From Bacilli bacterium (GTDB lineage: Bacteria > Bacillota_I > Bacilli_A > Haloplasmatales > Haloplasmataceae), in NCBI GenBank assembly GCA_012516175.1, contig JAAYWZ010000160.1, forward strand, positions 1 through 45,571: a DNA stretch of 45,571 nucleotides. The letters are read 5' to 3'. The position numbers were made by a program, and so were the translations under genes. The notes under the pieces were generated by a model. That model saw nothing but the letters and a program-made list of their open reading frames with translations, searched no databases and had not been told where the DNA came from. Shown piece after piece: positions 8,202-17,463 of the stretch (positions within the stretch are counted from its first letter, which is position 1; each line of letters starts with the position of its first letter).

Positions 8202-9329
8202 CTGTCTATATAAATACCATGCCCCTAATATTAGTAAACTAACTGAACCCAAGATACAAACAAACCATAACCAAAAACTACCATGATTCTTCTCCACGAT
8301 TAAGATAAAAGGATATTCACTAGTATTACCACTGTGATCTTTCGCAATACAAGTGAGTTTATAAGTTCCCACTTTCTTAGTATTATAGTTACCTTTAAAC
8401 ATTAAGGAAATTACTTCATCAAAATTGTCATTTACCGTAAAATACTTATAGAGATTGAGTTTTTCTCCTGCCTTTATCCTTATCTCCTTAACACCGAAGA
8501 TTACTGGACTAGTAGTATCAACAACAGTTATTCTCTGATACTTAGTTTCAATAATATTAAATAATTCCGCTGTATATTTAATCTCATAAATTCCTAATTC
8601 ATCTAAGCGCAGATTACTATGGTCAATACTTACTTTAGCTCTCATCCCCTCTTCTTCATATACTGTTAAATTTTCAAAGAAGTTAGGAAGGGTACTAAAG
8701 ACTTCTATGGTCAGATCAGTTACTCCCATCAATAATTCTGGTAATGTTTCCATTATATACACTTTAACACTTTCCTGTGCTTCATTATTATTACTATCTT
8801 TCACAAAGAATAACACTTCATATTCGCCAATGCTATTAGTATCAATCTTGCTATAGTCGACTTCAATTTTATCAGTTAAATCTCCATCAAATTCATCATA
8901 GACCTTAAGGTTACTAGTTAAGAATAAATCCTGATTAAGGGTAATCCCTTGCTTAAAATAATATTTAGGATATAAGCCAGTAATAATGGGTGGTGTCAAA
9001 TCTTCTTTCACATTCACATAGATTACTTCCGTATCATGATAGTCTTCAATCAGTAAAGTTATAACGACTTTATACCGACCTATTTTGCTTAGATCAACTT
9101 GGTAATCATTAATCATTAAAGCTCTTTTATCATAATTAATACTCTTACCACATTTATCTACTACCTCAAGATAATTCAAATAATTAGGTTCATCCCCATG
9201 TAAATAAACATCAATTTCAGTTTTCTTAAGTTTTAGTTCATAACCCTCACATGTCTTCGCATAGCCACGATAATTGCTACTAATTACTAACCCACATAAC
9301 ATAACTAATGCGATGAATATCTTTTTCAT
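8175..9329 (-). CDS. Membrane-anchored surface protein with Ig-like domains
   Basis: A 384-residue protein with an N-terminal signal peptide (MKKIFIALVMLCGLVISS), a large extracellular part and a C-terminal membrane helix (about 353-376) followed by a basic tail (YRQRKKAVNHQ). The exterior contains several beta-sandwich units of the DUF5011/Cry22Aa Ig-like type, recognisable by repeats such as DLTPPIITGL, YDEFDGDLTDKIEVDYSKID, VDTTSPVIFGVKEI and KDHSGNTSEYPF. Such units usually serve as stalks or adhesins; a specific ligand is not evident. The start at 9329 is fixed by AAGGAGGTTCCT before the ATG; a longer frame to 9353 lacks such support. It is inserted between polA and mutM and has its own terminator. 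Confidence 0.85.
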   Translation of the reverse strand: MKKIFIALVMLCGLVISSNYRGYAKTCEGYELKLKKTEIDVYLHGDEPNYLNYLEVVDKCGKSINYDKRALMINDYQVDLSKIGRYKVVITLLIEDYHDTEVIYVNVKEDLTPPIITGLYPKYYFKQGITLNQDLFLTSNLKVYDEFDGDLTDKIEVDYSKIDTNSIGEYEVLFFVKDSNNNEAQESVKVYIMETLPELLMGVTDLTIEVFSTLPNFFENLTVYEEEGMRAKVSIDHSNLRLDELGIYEIKYTAELFNIIETKYQRITVVDTTSPVIFGVKEIRIKAGEKLNLYKYFTVNDNFDEVISLMFKGNYNTKKVGTYKLTCIAKDHSGNTSEYPFILIVEKNHGSFWLWFVCILGSVSLLILGAWYLYRQRKKAVNHQ

Positions 9330-9438
9330 AGGAACCTCCTTACCTTGACGCATTAGTTATGTCGAGATTTTGTTTTCATATGGGTATCTTATATTATTAA
9401 AATTAAAAATGTTGTTGGAATTTGTCTTCAAAATCAAA

Positions 9439-9472
9439 AAAGAGTGATTATTTACGCTAATAATCACTCTTT
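9439..9472 (-). terminator. Terminator of polA
   Basis: A perfect 14-bp stem (AAAGAGTGATTATT / AATAATCACTCTTT) with a short loop and a T-run on the minus strand, downstream of the polA stop at 9536. Confidence 0.85.
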
Positions 9473-9535
9473 TACTATATCTTAAATATACCTCTCTTCA
9501 AAAATATAGTATGTTTTAAGTATTTTAATTATGAC

Positions 9536-12172
9536 CTACTTTGTCTCAAACCAATTATGGCCATAATTGATATCTACTTTAAGAGGTACTTTTAATTCCA
9601 CCGCATTTTCCATTTCTTCTTTAACGATTTGTTTCATGATTTCTAATTCTTCCTTTTTGACATCAAAGATTAGTTCATCATGAACCTGAATAATAAGTTT
9701 AGACTTAAGTTTCTCTTTTTCTAGGCGGTGATAAACATTAATCATCGCAATTTTGATGATATCGGCAGCACTACCCTGAATTGGCGCATTCATGGCTGTT
9801 CGTTCACCAAAACTACGTTCCGCGAAATTCTTACTATGGAGTTCAGGTATATACCTTCTGCGTTTTAGAATTGTCTCTACATAACCATTTAATTTCGCAT
9901 TATGGACAATGGTATCCATGAAATCTTTAATGCCTGGATAAGTTGCCAGATACTTTTCGATAAAGACTTGGGCTTCTTTAGGAGAAATCCCTAAGTTTTC
10001 TGATAACCCAAAGGCACTAATTCCATAAATAATACCGAAGTTAACAGCCTTAGCTTGTCTACGCATTAAAGGTGTAACTTCCTCTTGACTTATCCCAAAG
10101 ACATCCATAGCTGTCTTCGTGTGGATATCTAAATCATGTTTAAAAGCTTGAATCAGGTTTTCCGCTTCCGATAGGTGCGCTAATACTCTTAACTCAATTT
10201 GCGAGTAATCCGCTGAAAGGATGTAATCACCTTCAGAACTAGGGACGAAACATTTGCGGATTTCCCGACCTTCTTCATAACGGATGGGGATATTTTGGAT
10301 ATTGGGTTCAGTTGATGATAATCTACCTGTAGCTGTTAAAGCTTGGTTAAAAATAGTGTGAATTTTCTCATCGGGATATATTAACGGGGTGAGTCCCGTC
10401 ACATATGTATTATATAGTTTACTAAGTGTGCGGTATTCCATTATTTTTTCAATTATAGGATGCTCATCGTACAGTTTTTCTAAAACATCAACATTAGTGG
10501 CGTAACCCGTTTTAGTCTTTTTCACCACAGGTAGTTTTAAATCTTCAAATAAGACTTCACCTAATTGCTTAGGTGAGTTAATGTTAAAGGTCTTATTGGC
10601 ATAGCGGTAAATCTCCTGTTCAATATTACCTAACCGTTTTTCGAGGTTTTGACCAATTTCCATTAACACATTGCGGTCAACCTTAATCCCGGTATATTCC
10701 ATATCTGCTAACACTGAGGATAATGGTAATTCCAGCTCTTTATAGAGAACTAACTGATCATTTTCCTTTAGTTTATTTAAAACTATTGATTTAAGTTTTC
10801 TTACCGCTAATGCTTTTTCCACTGCATATCTCGCTATCGTATTTTCATCTGGTTTATGGTATTTGGTGTTTTTACCATAGACTTCTTCTTCATACTGAAC
10901 ATCTACATAATTGAAATGACTAGTAATTACCCTGATATCATCTTTAGAAATCGCAGGATTCACAATATAGGCAGCAGTTAGTAAATCGAAGCCAACTCCG
11001 TTCAAATCAAAACCATGCCATTTTAAAGCAACTTTAGCTTTCTTTAAATCGTATGTGTCTTTAATGATCTGATGATCTCTTAAGAATAATTCAATATGGA
11101 TACTTTGTTCAAAGAGAGAATAAGGAATATAGAAGTTACCCTTATCATTAACAACAGCCATTCCTAAGATTTCACATTGGTGATAATTCTGTCCGAAAAC
11201 TTCAATAATAATACTAGAGTTATTAATTAAAATCCGATCTAACTCATTCGGGTCAGTGATAATTTGGTATTCTACTTTATCTTTAACAACACTTTCTTGT
11301 TTATTGATATTTATTCGCTTAATTAAAGAATGGAAATCTAAACTTAAAAAGAATTCTCTTAATGTATCATAATTACAACCTTTATATTCTGTATCTGCTA
11401 GATTAATCGCAAGTGGTGCATCACGATTAATAGTTGCGAGCTTCTTACTTAATAAGGCTAAATCTTTATTACTTTCGATCTTTTCTTTAAGTTTTCCCGC
11501 TAGCCTTTCGGTATTCGCAATGAGATTTTCTACTGTGCCATAATCAGATAATAACTGTAAGGCTGTTTTCTCACCCACACCAGGTACACCAGGGATATTA
11601 TCGCTTGCATCACCCATTAAACCCTTTAAATCGATAATTTGATTAGGTGTTAAACCTAATTCTTGTTTTAATTCTTCAAGATTATATCGTTTTATTTCTG
11701 TTAAGCCTTTTTGAGTTAAACTGACATAGGTTTTCTCACTTACTAATTGAAGTAAATCCCGGTCACCAGAAATAACTTCAATCTCTTCAAAATCACTATG
11801 TTCTGCTTGTTTAGATAAAGTGCCGATAATATCATCTGCTTCATATAATTCTAACTCATAACGCTTCACATTTAACGCATCAAGAAGTTGCTTAGCAATG
11901 GGAATCTGAAGCAGTAAATCATCAGGAACAGGTTTACGAGTGCCTTTATATTCACCGTAGGCTTCATGCCTAAAAGTGGTTTTACCAGCATCAAAAGCAA
12001 CTAATAGATGCGTAAACTCGTAATTATCAATTATATTCATCAACATGTTCGCAAAGGCAAATACCGCATTAGTAGGTAATCCCTTCGAACTTCGCATGAC
12101 ATTTCCGCGCATCGTCGCATAATATGCCCGAAATAGTAAACTATTTCCATCGACTAAAATGAGTTTTTTCAT
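9536..12172 (-). CDS. polA: DNA polymerase I
   Basis: A family A polymerase for Okazaki fragment processing and repair synthesis. The 878 residues contain an N-terminal 5'-3' exonuclease (about 1-290; LVDGNSLLFRAYYA, GLMGDASDNIPGVPGVGEKTA), a middle 3'-5' exonuclease-like domain (about 300-460) and a complete polymerase domain (LSADYSQIELRVLAHLS, RRQAKAVNFGIIYG, QVHDELIFDV). The middle domain lacks the metal-binding Asp and Glu of the E. coli FDTET motif (IIIEVFG here), so proofreading is expected to be absent, as in Bacillus Pol I. The start is ATG 12172 with AAGGAG upstream. It is the first gene of the minus-strand repair/replication block. Confidence 0.97.
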   Translation of the reverse strand: MKKLILVDGNSLLFRAYYATMRGNVMRSSKGLPTNAVFAFANMLMNIIDNYEFTHLLVAFDAGKTTFRHEAYGEYKGTRKPVPDDLLLQIPIAKQLLDALNVKRYELELYEADDIIGTLSKQAEHSDFEEIEVISGDRDLLQLVSEKTYVSLTQKGLTEIKRYNLEELKQELGLTPNQIIDLKGLMGDASDNIPGVPGVGEKTALQLLSDYGTVENLIANTERLAGKLKEKIESNKDLALLSKKLATINRDAPLAINLADTEYKGCNYDTLREFFLSLDFHSLIKRININKQESVVKDKVEYQIITDPNELDRILINNSSIIIEVFGQNYHQCEILGMAVVNDKGNFYIPYSLFEQSIHIELFLRDHQIIKDTYDLKKAKVALKWHGFDLNGVGFDLLTAAYIVNPAISKDDIRVITSHFNYVDVQYEEEVYGKNTKYHKPDENTIARYAVEKALAVRKLKSIVLNKLKENDQLVLYKELELPLSSVLADMEYTGIKVDRNVLMEIGQNLEKRLGNIEQEIYRYANKTFNINSPKQLGEVLFEDLKLPVVKKTKTGYATNVDVLEKLYDEHPIIEKIMEYRTLSKLYNTYVTGLTPLIYPDEKIHTIFNQALTATGRLSSTEPNIQNIPIRYEEGREIRKCFVPSSEGDYILSADYSQIELRVLAHLSEAENLIQAFKHDLDIHTKTAMDVFGISQEEVTPLMRRQAKAVNFGIIYGISAFGLSENLGISPKEAQVFIEKYLATYPGIKDFMDTIVHNAKLNGYVETILKRRRYIPELHSKNFAERSFGERTAMNAPIQGSAADIIKIAMINVYHRLEKEKLKSKLIIQVHDELIFDVKKEELEIMKQIVKEEMENAVELKVPLKVDINYGHNWFETK

Positions 12173-12183
12173 AATCTCACTCC

Positions 12184-12213
12184 TTGTACACTACGTTTTT
12201 ATTGTACCATAAT
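12184..12213. promoter_or_regulatory. Overlapping divergent promoters, polA and the vanY-type gene
   Basis: On the minus strand an extended -10 TGGTACAAT (12201-12209) precedes polA. On the plus strand TTGTAC (12184-12189), 18 bases and CATAAT (12208-12213) precede the peptidase gene. The two interleave, so they may interfere with each other. Confidence 0.45.
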
Positions 12214-12243
12214 TTTCTAAAAAATAAACAAAGGAGAATTATT

Positions 12244-13167
12244 ATGCCCCGTTTTGGTCAATTATTTCTTGTTATTCTCTTCAGTCTATCCATGTGTACT
12301 AATAGTACCACACAAACAACTACTTATCATTCTTTAGGATATAGTGATACAGAGGTTACTTATTTAAAAAGTATTTATCAAGATGATATTGATTTAATCG
12401 TTAAGTATCAAATTAAACGGGACGACTTATTTATCTACCTTGATATTGATAGTTTAACGCTTGATGAAATCATTAAGAGTGAAGAAATCAGAAAAACTAG
12501 TAACATCACTCATTTAGCTGCCCTTAATCTTTATCATCATCCCTTTATCATAAAGGAATTTTACAAATATCCGCAGCCTGCACTTAATCGTGATTCGTAC
12601 TTAATACTTGTTAACAAAAATTACTTTTTAGATGAAACCTATAAACCACATGATTTAGTACTTGCGAAAGATGCTTATCAACTAATCAATGATGAGTCTC
12701 GATATTATTTAAGAAAAGCTGCTTATGAAGCATACCTCGAACTTCAACAAGAAGCTAAGAAACATGATCTTTATATCTACTTATCAAATGGATACAGAAG
12801 TTACCAGAAACAAGAAAAAAGCTATAATGATTATTTATTAAATGGTGGTAATGCAGATCTATATAGTGCCCGTCCTGGTTATAGTGAACATCAAACTGGT
12901 CTAGCTTTAGATATCACTTGTGCTGCCAATAATTTTCTCTTGACAGAATCTTTCGCTCTTACAGCTGAAGGACAATTCGTAAAAGAAAATGCTTATCGGT
13001 TTGGTTTTATTATTAGATATCCTAAAGATAAAGAACATCTTACAGGTTATATGTACGAACCTTGGCATTTAAGATATGTAGGTAAGGAAGTAGCGAAAAT
13101 CATTCATGAACAGAATCTTACTTTAGAAGAATACTTGATAAATTATACATATATAAAAAAACAATAA
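12244..13167 (+). CDS. VanY-type D-alanyl-D-alanine carboxypeptidase
   Basis: A zinc peptidase of the peptidase M15B family that trims the terminal D-Ala of peptidoglycan stem peptides outside the membrane. The C-terminal half has the family motifs LSNGYRSYQKQEKSY, SARPGYSEHQTGLALDI (zinc His and Asp) and EPWHLRYVG (zinc His). The N-terminus is hydrophobic (FGQLFLVILFSLSMC), a signal peptide or possible lipoprotein signal, although Met before Cys is unusual for a lipobox. The start is ATG 12244 with AAAGGAG seven bases upstream; the frame extends upstream to 12184 without a ribosome site. It is divergent from polA. Confidence 0.9.
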   Translation: MPRFGQLFLVILFSLSMCTNSTTQTTTYHSLGYSDTEVTYLKSIYQDDIDLIVKYQIKRDDLFIYLDIDSLTLDEIIKSEEIRKTSNITHLAALNLYHHPFIIKEFYKYPQPALNRDSYLILVNKNYFLDETYKPHDLVLAKDAYQLINDESRYYLRKAAYEAYLELQQEAKKHDLYIYLSNGYRSYQKQEKSYNDYLLNGGNADLYSARPGYSEHQTGLALDITCAANNFLLTESFALTAEGQFVKENAYRFGFIIRYPKDKEHLTGYMYEPWHLRYVGKEVAKIIHEQNLTLEEYLINYTYIKKQ

Positions 13168-13193
13168 TAAAATCACTCGATTTTATTATTGTT
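13160..13193. terminator. Bidirectional terminator shared by two convergent genes
   Basis: A 15-bp stem (AACAATAATAAAATC / GATTTTATTATTGTT) with a 4-base loop. The TAA of the peptidase gene and the TAA of the PH-domain gene both lie inside it. Confidence 0.8.
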
Positions 13194-13728
13194 TACTTCT
13201 TAAATGATGTAACTGATGATTAATGATATCTAAGACTTCTTCTGCGTTCTCAATGTTATTAAAACCAATCTCAATTAACCGTTCATCATTGAATTCAATA
13301 TCAAAGACAATCGTACCATAATCAAAAATCGATTTTTTTAACCTTAGGATCTTTATCATGGGATAGAGTTTGGAGTAAATGATGCGCTTTTTGCGGGAGT
13401 TTAAGATTAATAAGCGATGACTGGTAATACAATAGAAAATCTCATTCATCCTATAGTAATACCGTTGCGTATAAATAACGAGATATAAGATGAGGATAAT
13501 AATTATGATTAATAAAGTGGTAGAAAACCAATCGTTAAAGATAGTTGAACTCTTACCTCTTATCAACCGAAAAATTAGTAAAAATGTAGTGCTTAATAAT
13601 ACTAAGCCAATGGTTGATATAAAGGAAATATTAGGGAGTAACCGAGGTTTTCCGCGCCATAATACTTCCTCATCAGGTTGGATTGATTCATAGAGTAAAT
13701 CGATTTCCGCTTTTTGAAACTTCCGCAT
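13186..13728 (-). CDS. Membrane protein with a bacterial PH-like domain
   Basis: 180 residues. After an N-terminal segment (ESIQPDEEVLWRGKPR) that is typical of bacterial PH-domain proteins come two membrane helices (about 33-53 and 69-88). A beta-rich domain follows (YCITSHRLLILNSRKKRIIYSKLYPMIK...), typical of YdbT/PH_2 membrane proteins. The soluble part should face the cytoplasm. The function is unknown. The ATG at 13728 is preceded by GGAGG. It is monocistronic between a shared terminator and the ATP-grasp gene pair. Confidence 0.75.
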   Translation of the reverse strand: MRKFQKAEIDLLYESIQPDEEVLWRGKPRLLPNISFISTIGLVLLSTTFLLIFRLIRGKSSTIFNDWFSTTLLIIIIILILYLVIYTQRYYYRMNEIFYCITSHRLLILNSRKKRIIYSKLYPMIKILRLKKSIFDYGTIVFDIEFNDERLIEIGFNNIENAEEVLDIINHQLHHLRSKQ

Positions 13729-13783
13729 CGCACATCCTCCATTTCTAGGTTAATTATACTACATTTTTAGTAAATTTCCATCT

Positions 13784-14998
13784 CTAATCCTTAAGGATGT
13801 GTAATTTTATTTTATCTAAGGCACTTCTCGCATTAATTTTTGCTTCAAATGGACTCTTTCCCGTCGCAATTACTCTCGCATATCGGTGTCCCATGGAGGT
13901 AGGTAGATAAATCTGACTACCCTTTTTTGGTTTCACATAGACACTAATTACACCATCTGATTCCAATGCACTTTGCTTACCTGTCACTTTAAGTAAACGA
14001 CCACTTATGGGGCTTACTAGATAAGCTGCATATATCGGCAAACTAATTCTTGGTGCTATATCTACTTCTAATCCTAATGCTAGTTTTAAGGTTTCTTTCA
14101 CAAGATTAATTCCCAGACTATAACGGATCATTTCATTCATACCACTGCCAGAGATGCGAGGATTAATCTCAATCAATTTCCACTGTTTATTAATATAGCG
14201 AAGTTCTAAGTGGCAAGTACCATTTTCTAGTTCAAAATGTTTGATAATATCATTTACAGCAGTCTCTAAACCTTTATAAAAATCAGGATTATAATCATAA
14301 TGTAAATTATAACCGACGACGATGGAGCGACCTTTATACATGTAAATATCTTGTTCAATAACCGCAATTATATGAACCTTGCCCTTTATCACCATTGTCT
14401 CTACTAAATACTGTGGTCCTTTTAAATACTCTTCTAGTAAAATATATTTTACTCTATTCTTAAACAAGTAATCCATTCTTTCAAAGAATTCAAGGTTATT
14501 GTTTACTATAAAAACTTCTTTACTACCTGTTGATAATGGATTTTTCATAACCAAAGGTAAATGGGAGAAGATATCGTGATCTAATATGTTCGCATTAATA
14601 TTAATGATTTTATGATAGGGGTTATAGGGAGTTCCTCTTAAACAAAGCCTACTTAGTATTTTATCTTCCATACATTTATAAGCTACCGTGCTAAACCTGC
14701 CGACACTAAACTCATCAGCTAATAAACTGGCGTGGTAGACATCTCCATCATTAAATGAGACAATGGCGTCAATTTCATAACCTTCTTTCATTAAACTGTA
14801 TATCTTATAACGAAGGTATTTTAAATTCTTTACATCACCATAAATCATTTCCGTTACTTCAGGAAACTCATCTCGATTATCAGAAATACTCAAACGGTCA
14901 GTAATTAAGATAACCTCATAACCTAGTTCTTTGGCAGCTAGGAGTGCATCGCGACTGGATCCTGATTTTTGGGTATTGAGAAACACAATGGTCTTCAT
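13784..14998 (-). CDS. ATP-grasp ligase-like protein
   Basis: A 404-residue cytosolic enzyme. The N-terminal Rossmann-like part (KTIVFLNTQKSGSSRDALLAAKELGYEVILITD) and the ATP-grasp core (LPLVMKNPLSTGSKEVFIV, ILLEEYLKGPQYLVETMV, WKLIEINPRISGSGMNEMI with the metal-binding Glu and Asn) resemble carbamoyl-phosphate-synthase-like and amino-acid ligases. The C-terminal domain (AAYLVSPISGRLLKV) is also typical of such ligases. These enzymes join a carboxylate to an amine using ATP; the substrate is not known. Its start overlaps the upstream YheC/YheD-type gene by four bases (ATGA), so the two are coupled and probably act in the same process. Confidence 0.82.
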   Translation of the reverse strand: MKTIVFLNTQKSGSSRDALLAAKELGYEVILITDRLSISDNRDEFPEVTEMIYGDVKNLKYLRYKIYSLMKEGYEIDAIVSFNDGDVYHASLLADEFSVGRFSTVAYKCMEDKILSRLCLRGTPYNPYHKIININANILDHDIFSHLPLVMKNPLSTGSKEVFIVNNNLEFFERMDYLFKNRVKYILLEEYLKGPQYLVETMVIKGKVHIIAVIEQDIYMYKGRSIVVGYNLHYDYNPDFYKGLETAVNDIIKHFELENGTCHLELRYINKQWKLIEINPRISGSGMNEMIRYSLGINLVKETLKLALGLEVDIAPRISLPIYAAYLVSPISGRLLKVTGKQSALESDGVISVYVKPKKGSQIYLPTSMGHRYARVIATGKSPFEAKINARSALDKIKLHILKD

Positions 14999-16032
14999 AC
15001 TATCCGCCTTTTTTGCGCTAAGTATTTAGCATACCTAATCGCATTTCTCACTACATCGAGTTCTAAATAAAAGATTGGCGGGCAACCCGGACGGTAGTTA
15101 ACTTCAAATACCCAGATTTTACCATTCTCATCCATTCCTACATCAACTCCTAGTTCATCTAATAGTTCCCCATACTCACTAATTTGAAGTTCATCTAGTT
15201 TTTTTGATAAACTTAAACCAAATTCCCGCAATTTTTGTTTAACTTCATTAACTTTCTCCTCAAATTCCGTTCGTAAAAAACTATCTAAAGTACAGGTAAA
15301 GCCACCACTATTGATATTGGCAACAACGCTACCTTTCTTTGCGATGCGTGGATAAATAGCACAGATTACCCATTTACCTTCTCCATCCTTTTGAGTATGA
15401 ATGCGAAAATCAAAAGCTAATCCCGCTTTGGTCGTACTCTTAATAAATGGTTGAACTAAATAGTTCTCTTGTTTTATGCTTTTTTCAATGAAACTTGTTA
15501 ACTGTGCCTTCGTAAAAATCTCCATATTGGTGTGAACTTTTACATGGTATTCATTATTTACTTTTTCTAAATAAACAATATTCTTACCCTGATGACCATT
15601 GGTGGGTTTAAAGATTACTTTGCCATATTTATCAAGATAAGTAAACACATCATTAGTGTTTTTGATCAAATGACTAGGAATTAAATTATCCTTAAAGGTG
15701 CCATCTCTTAATAAACGCCTATATACTGTTAATTTGTTTCCGATGGAGTGGGTAGTAAATGGTATTTGTTTCTTTAACTTTTTCACGACTTTACGGTGAT
15801 TCAATTTCATGGGACTTCCCGCATTAATAATTACATCTGGTAAATTAGTGATTACTTTTTCCCATGTACCATTTTTGTACATATATCCATTAATAACTTG
15901 ATTAGTTAAATCAACCATTTTCGGTGAAAAGTAGACTAGTTCTGCACCTTCCATTAGACTTGTAGCCGCATAAGCATATAATTTTCGAATTTTCAATGGA
16001 TCCTTACGATGATGTAAGTAACCAATGAGCAC
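14995..16032 (-). CDS. YheC/YheD-type endospore coat-associated ATP-grasp protein
   Basis: 345 residues. The sequence IGYLHHRKDPLKIRKLYAYA, DVIINAGSP, VIFKPTNGHQGKNIVYLE and WVFEVNYRPGCPPIF matches the YheC/YheD family, in which B. subtilis members are associated with the spore coat. The ATP-grasp core has the lysine and the DxG-ExN type metal site (DVGMDENGKIWVFEVN). The start is GTG 16032, with AAGGTGAT seven bases upstream. It is the first gene of a two-gene operon with the ATP-grasp gene 13784-14998. A peptide- or polymer-forming ligation on the spore surface is an inference. Confidence 0.85.
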   Translation of the reverse strand: MLIGYLHHRKDPLKIRKLYAYAATSLMEGAELVYFSPKMVDLTNQVINGYMYKNGTWEKVITNLPDVIINAGSPMKLNHRKVVKKLKKQIPFTTHSIGNKLTVYRRLLRDGTFKDNLIPSHLIKNTNDVFTYLDKYGKVIFKPTNGHQGKNIVYLEKVNNEYHVKVHTNMEIFTKAQLTSFIEKSIKQENYLVQPFIKSTTKAGLAFDFRIHTQKDGEGKWVICAIYPRIAKKGSVVANINSGGFTCTLDSFLRTEFEEKVNEVKQKLREFGLSLSKKLDELQISEYGELLDELGVDVGMDENGKIWVFEVNYRPGCPPIFYLELDVVRNAIRYAKYLAQKRRIV

Positions 16033-16088
16033 ACAATATCACCTTCCTTATATGGCTATAATATTTTATGGAAGGTTACATAAAAAAG

Positions 16089-16108
16089 GTAAAGACTGTT
16101 ATCTTTAC
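16089..16108 (-). terminator. Second terminator downstream of the lipid kinase gene
   Basis: Stem GTAAAGA / TCTTTAC with a T-run (16082-16087) on the minus strand. It is in tandem with the hairpin at 16141-16159 and insulates the ATP-grasp operon from readthrough. Confidence 0.6.
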
Positions 16109-16140
16109 TTCTTATTAAATAAGCTTTTAACCAAAATAAA

Positions 16141-16159
16141 AAAGCCTATTATAGGCTTT
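16141..16159 (-). terminator. First terminator of the lipid kinase gene
   Basis: Stem AAAGCCTA / TAGGCTTT followed by TTTTTTATTTT on the minus strand. The gene's stop codon (16158-16160) overlaps the first arm. Confidence 0.75.
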
Positions 16160-17039
16160 AGTTAAATTTATATCTGATAAATTTGACACTTTCTGGTACA
16201 ACAGTAACTGTCACAGGATTTGGTAACTCATAAAGTTCACCGTCGATACCGACTAAAACTTCGCCATTACCAGTATCGATGGTAAATTGTCTTTTACTTT
16301 TAAAACTAACGATCCTCTTAAAACGATAATGTTTACCAGAAAAGACACTAGGGAAAAGGGTAAGAAACTTTAGTCGACTTATCTTCTTTACTGTACATAA
16401 ATCTAATAACCCGTCATTCACTTCCGCATAAGGATTTAATTTCATTCCCCCACCATAAAATTTACCATTATGAATAGCAGTTAAGTAACAGAGTCGTTCT
16501 TCGCCATTAATTTTAATCGTACGACACTTATAACCGACTAAAGTCGCAATCAAAGCCGCTATGTATGAAAATGCTCCCTTAAAAATCTTTCTAAACTGAA
16601 TCGATTTCTTTAAAACTATCACGTCAAAACCAAAACTGATGTAATAGAGGAAATAACGGCCACCTTCAACTTTACCTACATCGATAGTGACATAGTCATT
16701 GTGTTTAATCATTTCAACAATTTTATCAATCTTTTTTGGTAAATTCATTACCCGCGCAAAATCATTACCTGAACCAAAAGGAACAACGCCAAAAAAGACA
16801 TCAAGTCCCATGACCGCATTTAAAACCTCATGGGCGGTACCATCACCGCCAACAGCAAATACATGAGTAACACCATACTTTATAATTACGTTCCGTAAAT
16901 CATCAGCATAATGATAAGGTTGGGTTTCATAGGTAATAAAGTCAATGCCTTCTTCTTTCAAACGTTCAGCTAGCTTTTCCATTTTTGCCTTAGCTTTATT
17001 CTTTCCTGAAACTGGATTAACCGCAAATAAGTACTTCAT
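16158..17039 (-). CDS. Diacylglycerol/lipid kinase (DagK/YegS family)
   Basis: A 293-residue kinase that phosphorylates diacylglycerol or a related lipid, returning it to phosphatidic acid at the membrane. The N-terminal motif is FAVNPVSGKNKAKAKM. The nucleotide-binding motif is VGGDGTAHEVLNAVMG (about 64-79), followed by PFGSGNDFARVMNLP; the C-terminal beta-sandwich includes GVDGELYELP-type residues. Length is normal for DagK of Bacillota. It is monocistronic, with two tandem terminators behind it. Substrate is inferred from family only. Confidence 0.88.
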   Translation of the reverse strand: MKYLFAVNPVSGKNKAKAKMEKLAERLKEEGIDFITYETQPYHYADDLRNVIIKYGVTHVFAVGGDGTAHEVLNAVMGLDVFFGVVPFGSGNDFARVMNLPKKIDKIVEMIKHNDYVTIDVGKVEGGRYFLYYISFGFDVIVLKKSIQFRKIFKGAFSYIAALIATLVGYKCRTIKINGEERLCYLTAIHNGKFYGGGMKLNPYAEVNDGLLDLCTVKKISRLKFLTLFPSVFSGKHYRFKRIVSFKSKRQFTIDTGNGEVLVGIDGELYELPNPVTVTVVPESVKFIRYKFN

Positions 17040-17210
17040 GGATGATTACCTCATTTACTAATTTTCTCAAATTATTTTGATATTAATAATATTATACCTA
17101 AACTACTAAACAATGTAAATTTTTTTCTTAAGTATTTGGGTAGTATTACTATGCAAATTATCACTATTTTACATAACTTATTATATACCAAGATACTAAG
17201 GAGGTTTATC

Positions 17211-17459
17211 ATGAATTATCCAACGCACTTCCACAATCATGAACATCGCTTTTTACCTTTCCTTGCGGGGATTGCGATAACTGCACCTTTATGGTTTAGA
17301 CGTTGTTGCCCACCTTTCTTTGGCTATCCACTTCCTACTCCCTTCCCTTATCCTTACCCGTTACCAACGCCATACTCATCCCCTTACACCTTTAACACTT
17401 ATAGTGGTGTAGTTGGTTCACCTTACTCTTATTACTATGGTCGGCCTTTCGTTTATTAA
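17211..17459 (+). CDS. Small Pro/Tyr-rich protein, probably spore-associated
   Basis: 82 residues. A His-rich start (YPTHFHNHEHR) is followed by a hydrophobic stretch (FLPFLAGIAITAPLWF), a CC pair and a tail of Pro-Tyr repeats (YPLPTPFPYPYPLPTPYSS...YSYYYGRPFVY). This composition is typical of small structural coat or surface proteins of spore formers. No catalytic motif is present. The start is fixed by AAGGAGG eight bases before the ATG; the frame upstream of 17211 has no ribosome site. It has its own terminator. The spore role is an inference from composition and from nearby coat genes. Confidence 0.7.
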   Translation: MNYPTHFHNHEHRFLPFLAGIAITAPLWFRRCCPPFFGYPLPTPFPYPYPLPTPYSSPYTFNTYSGVVGSPYSYYYGRPFVY

Positions 17460-17463
17460 TTAT

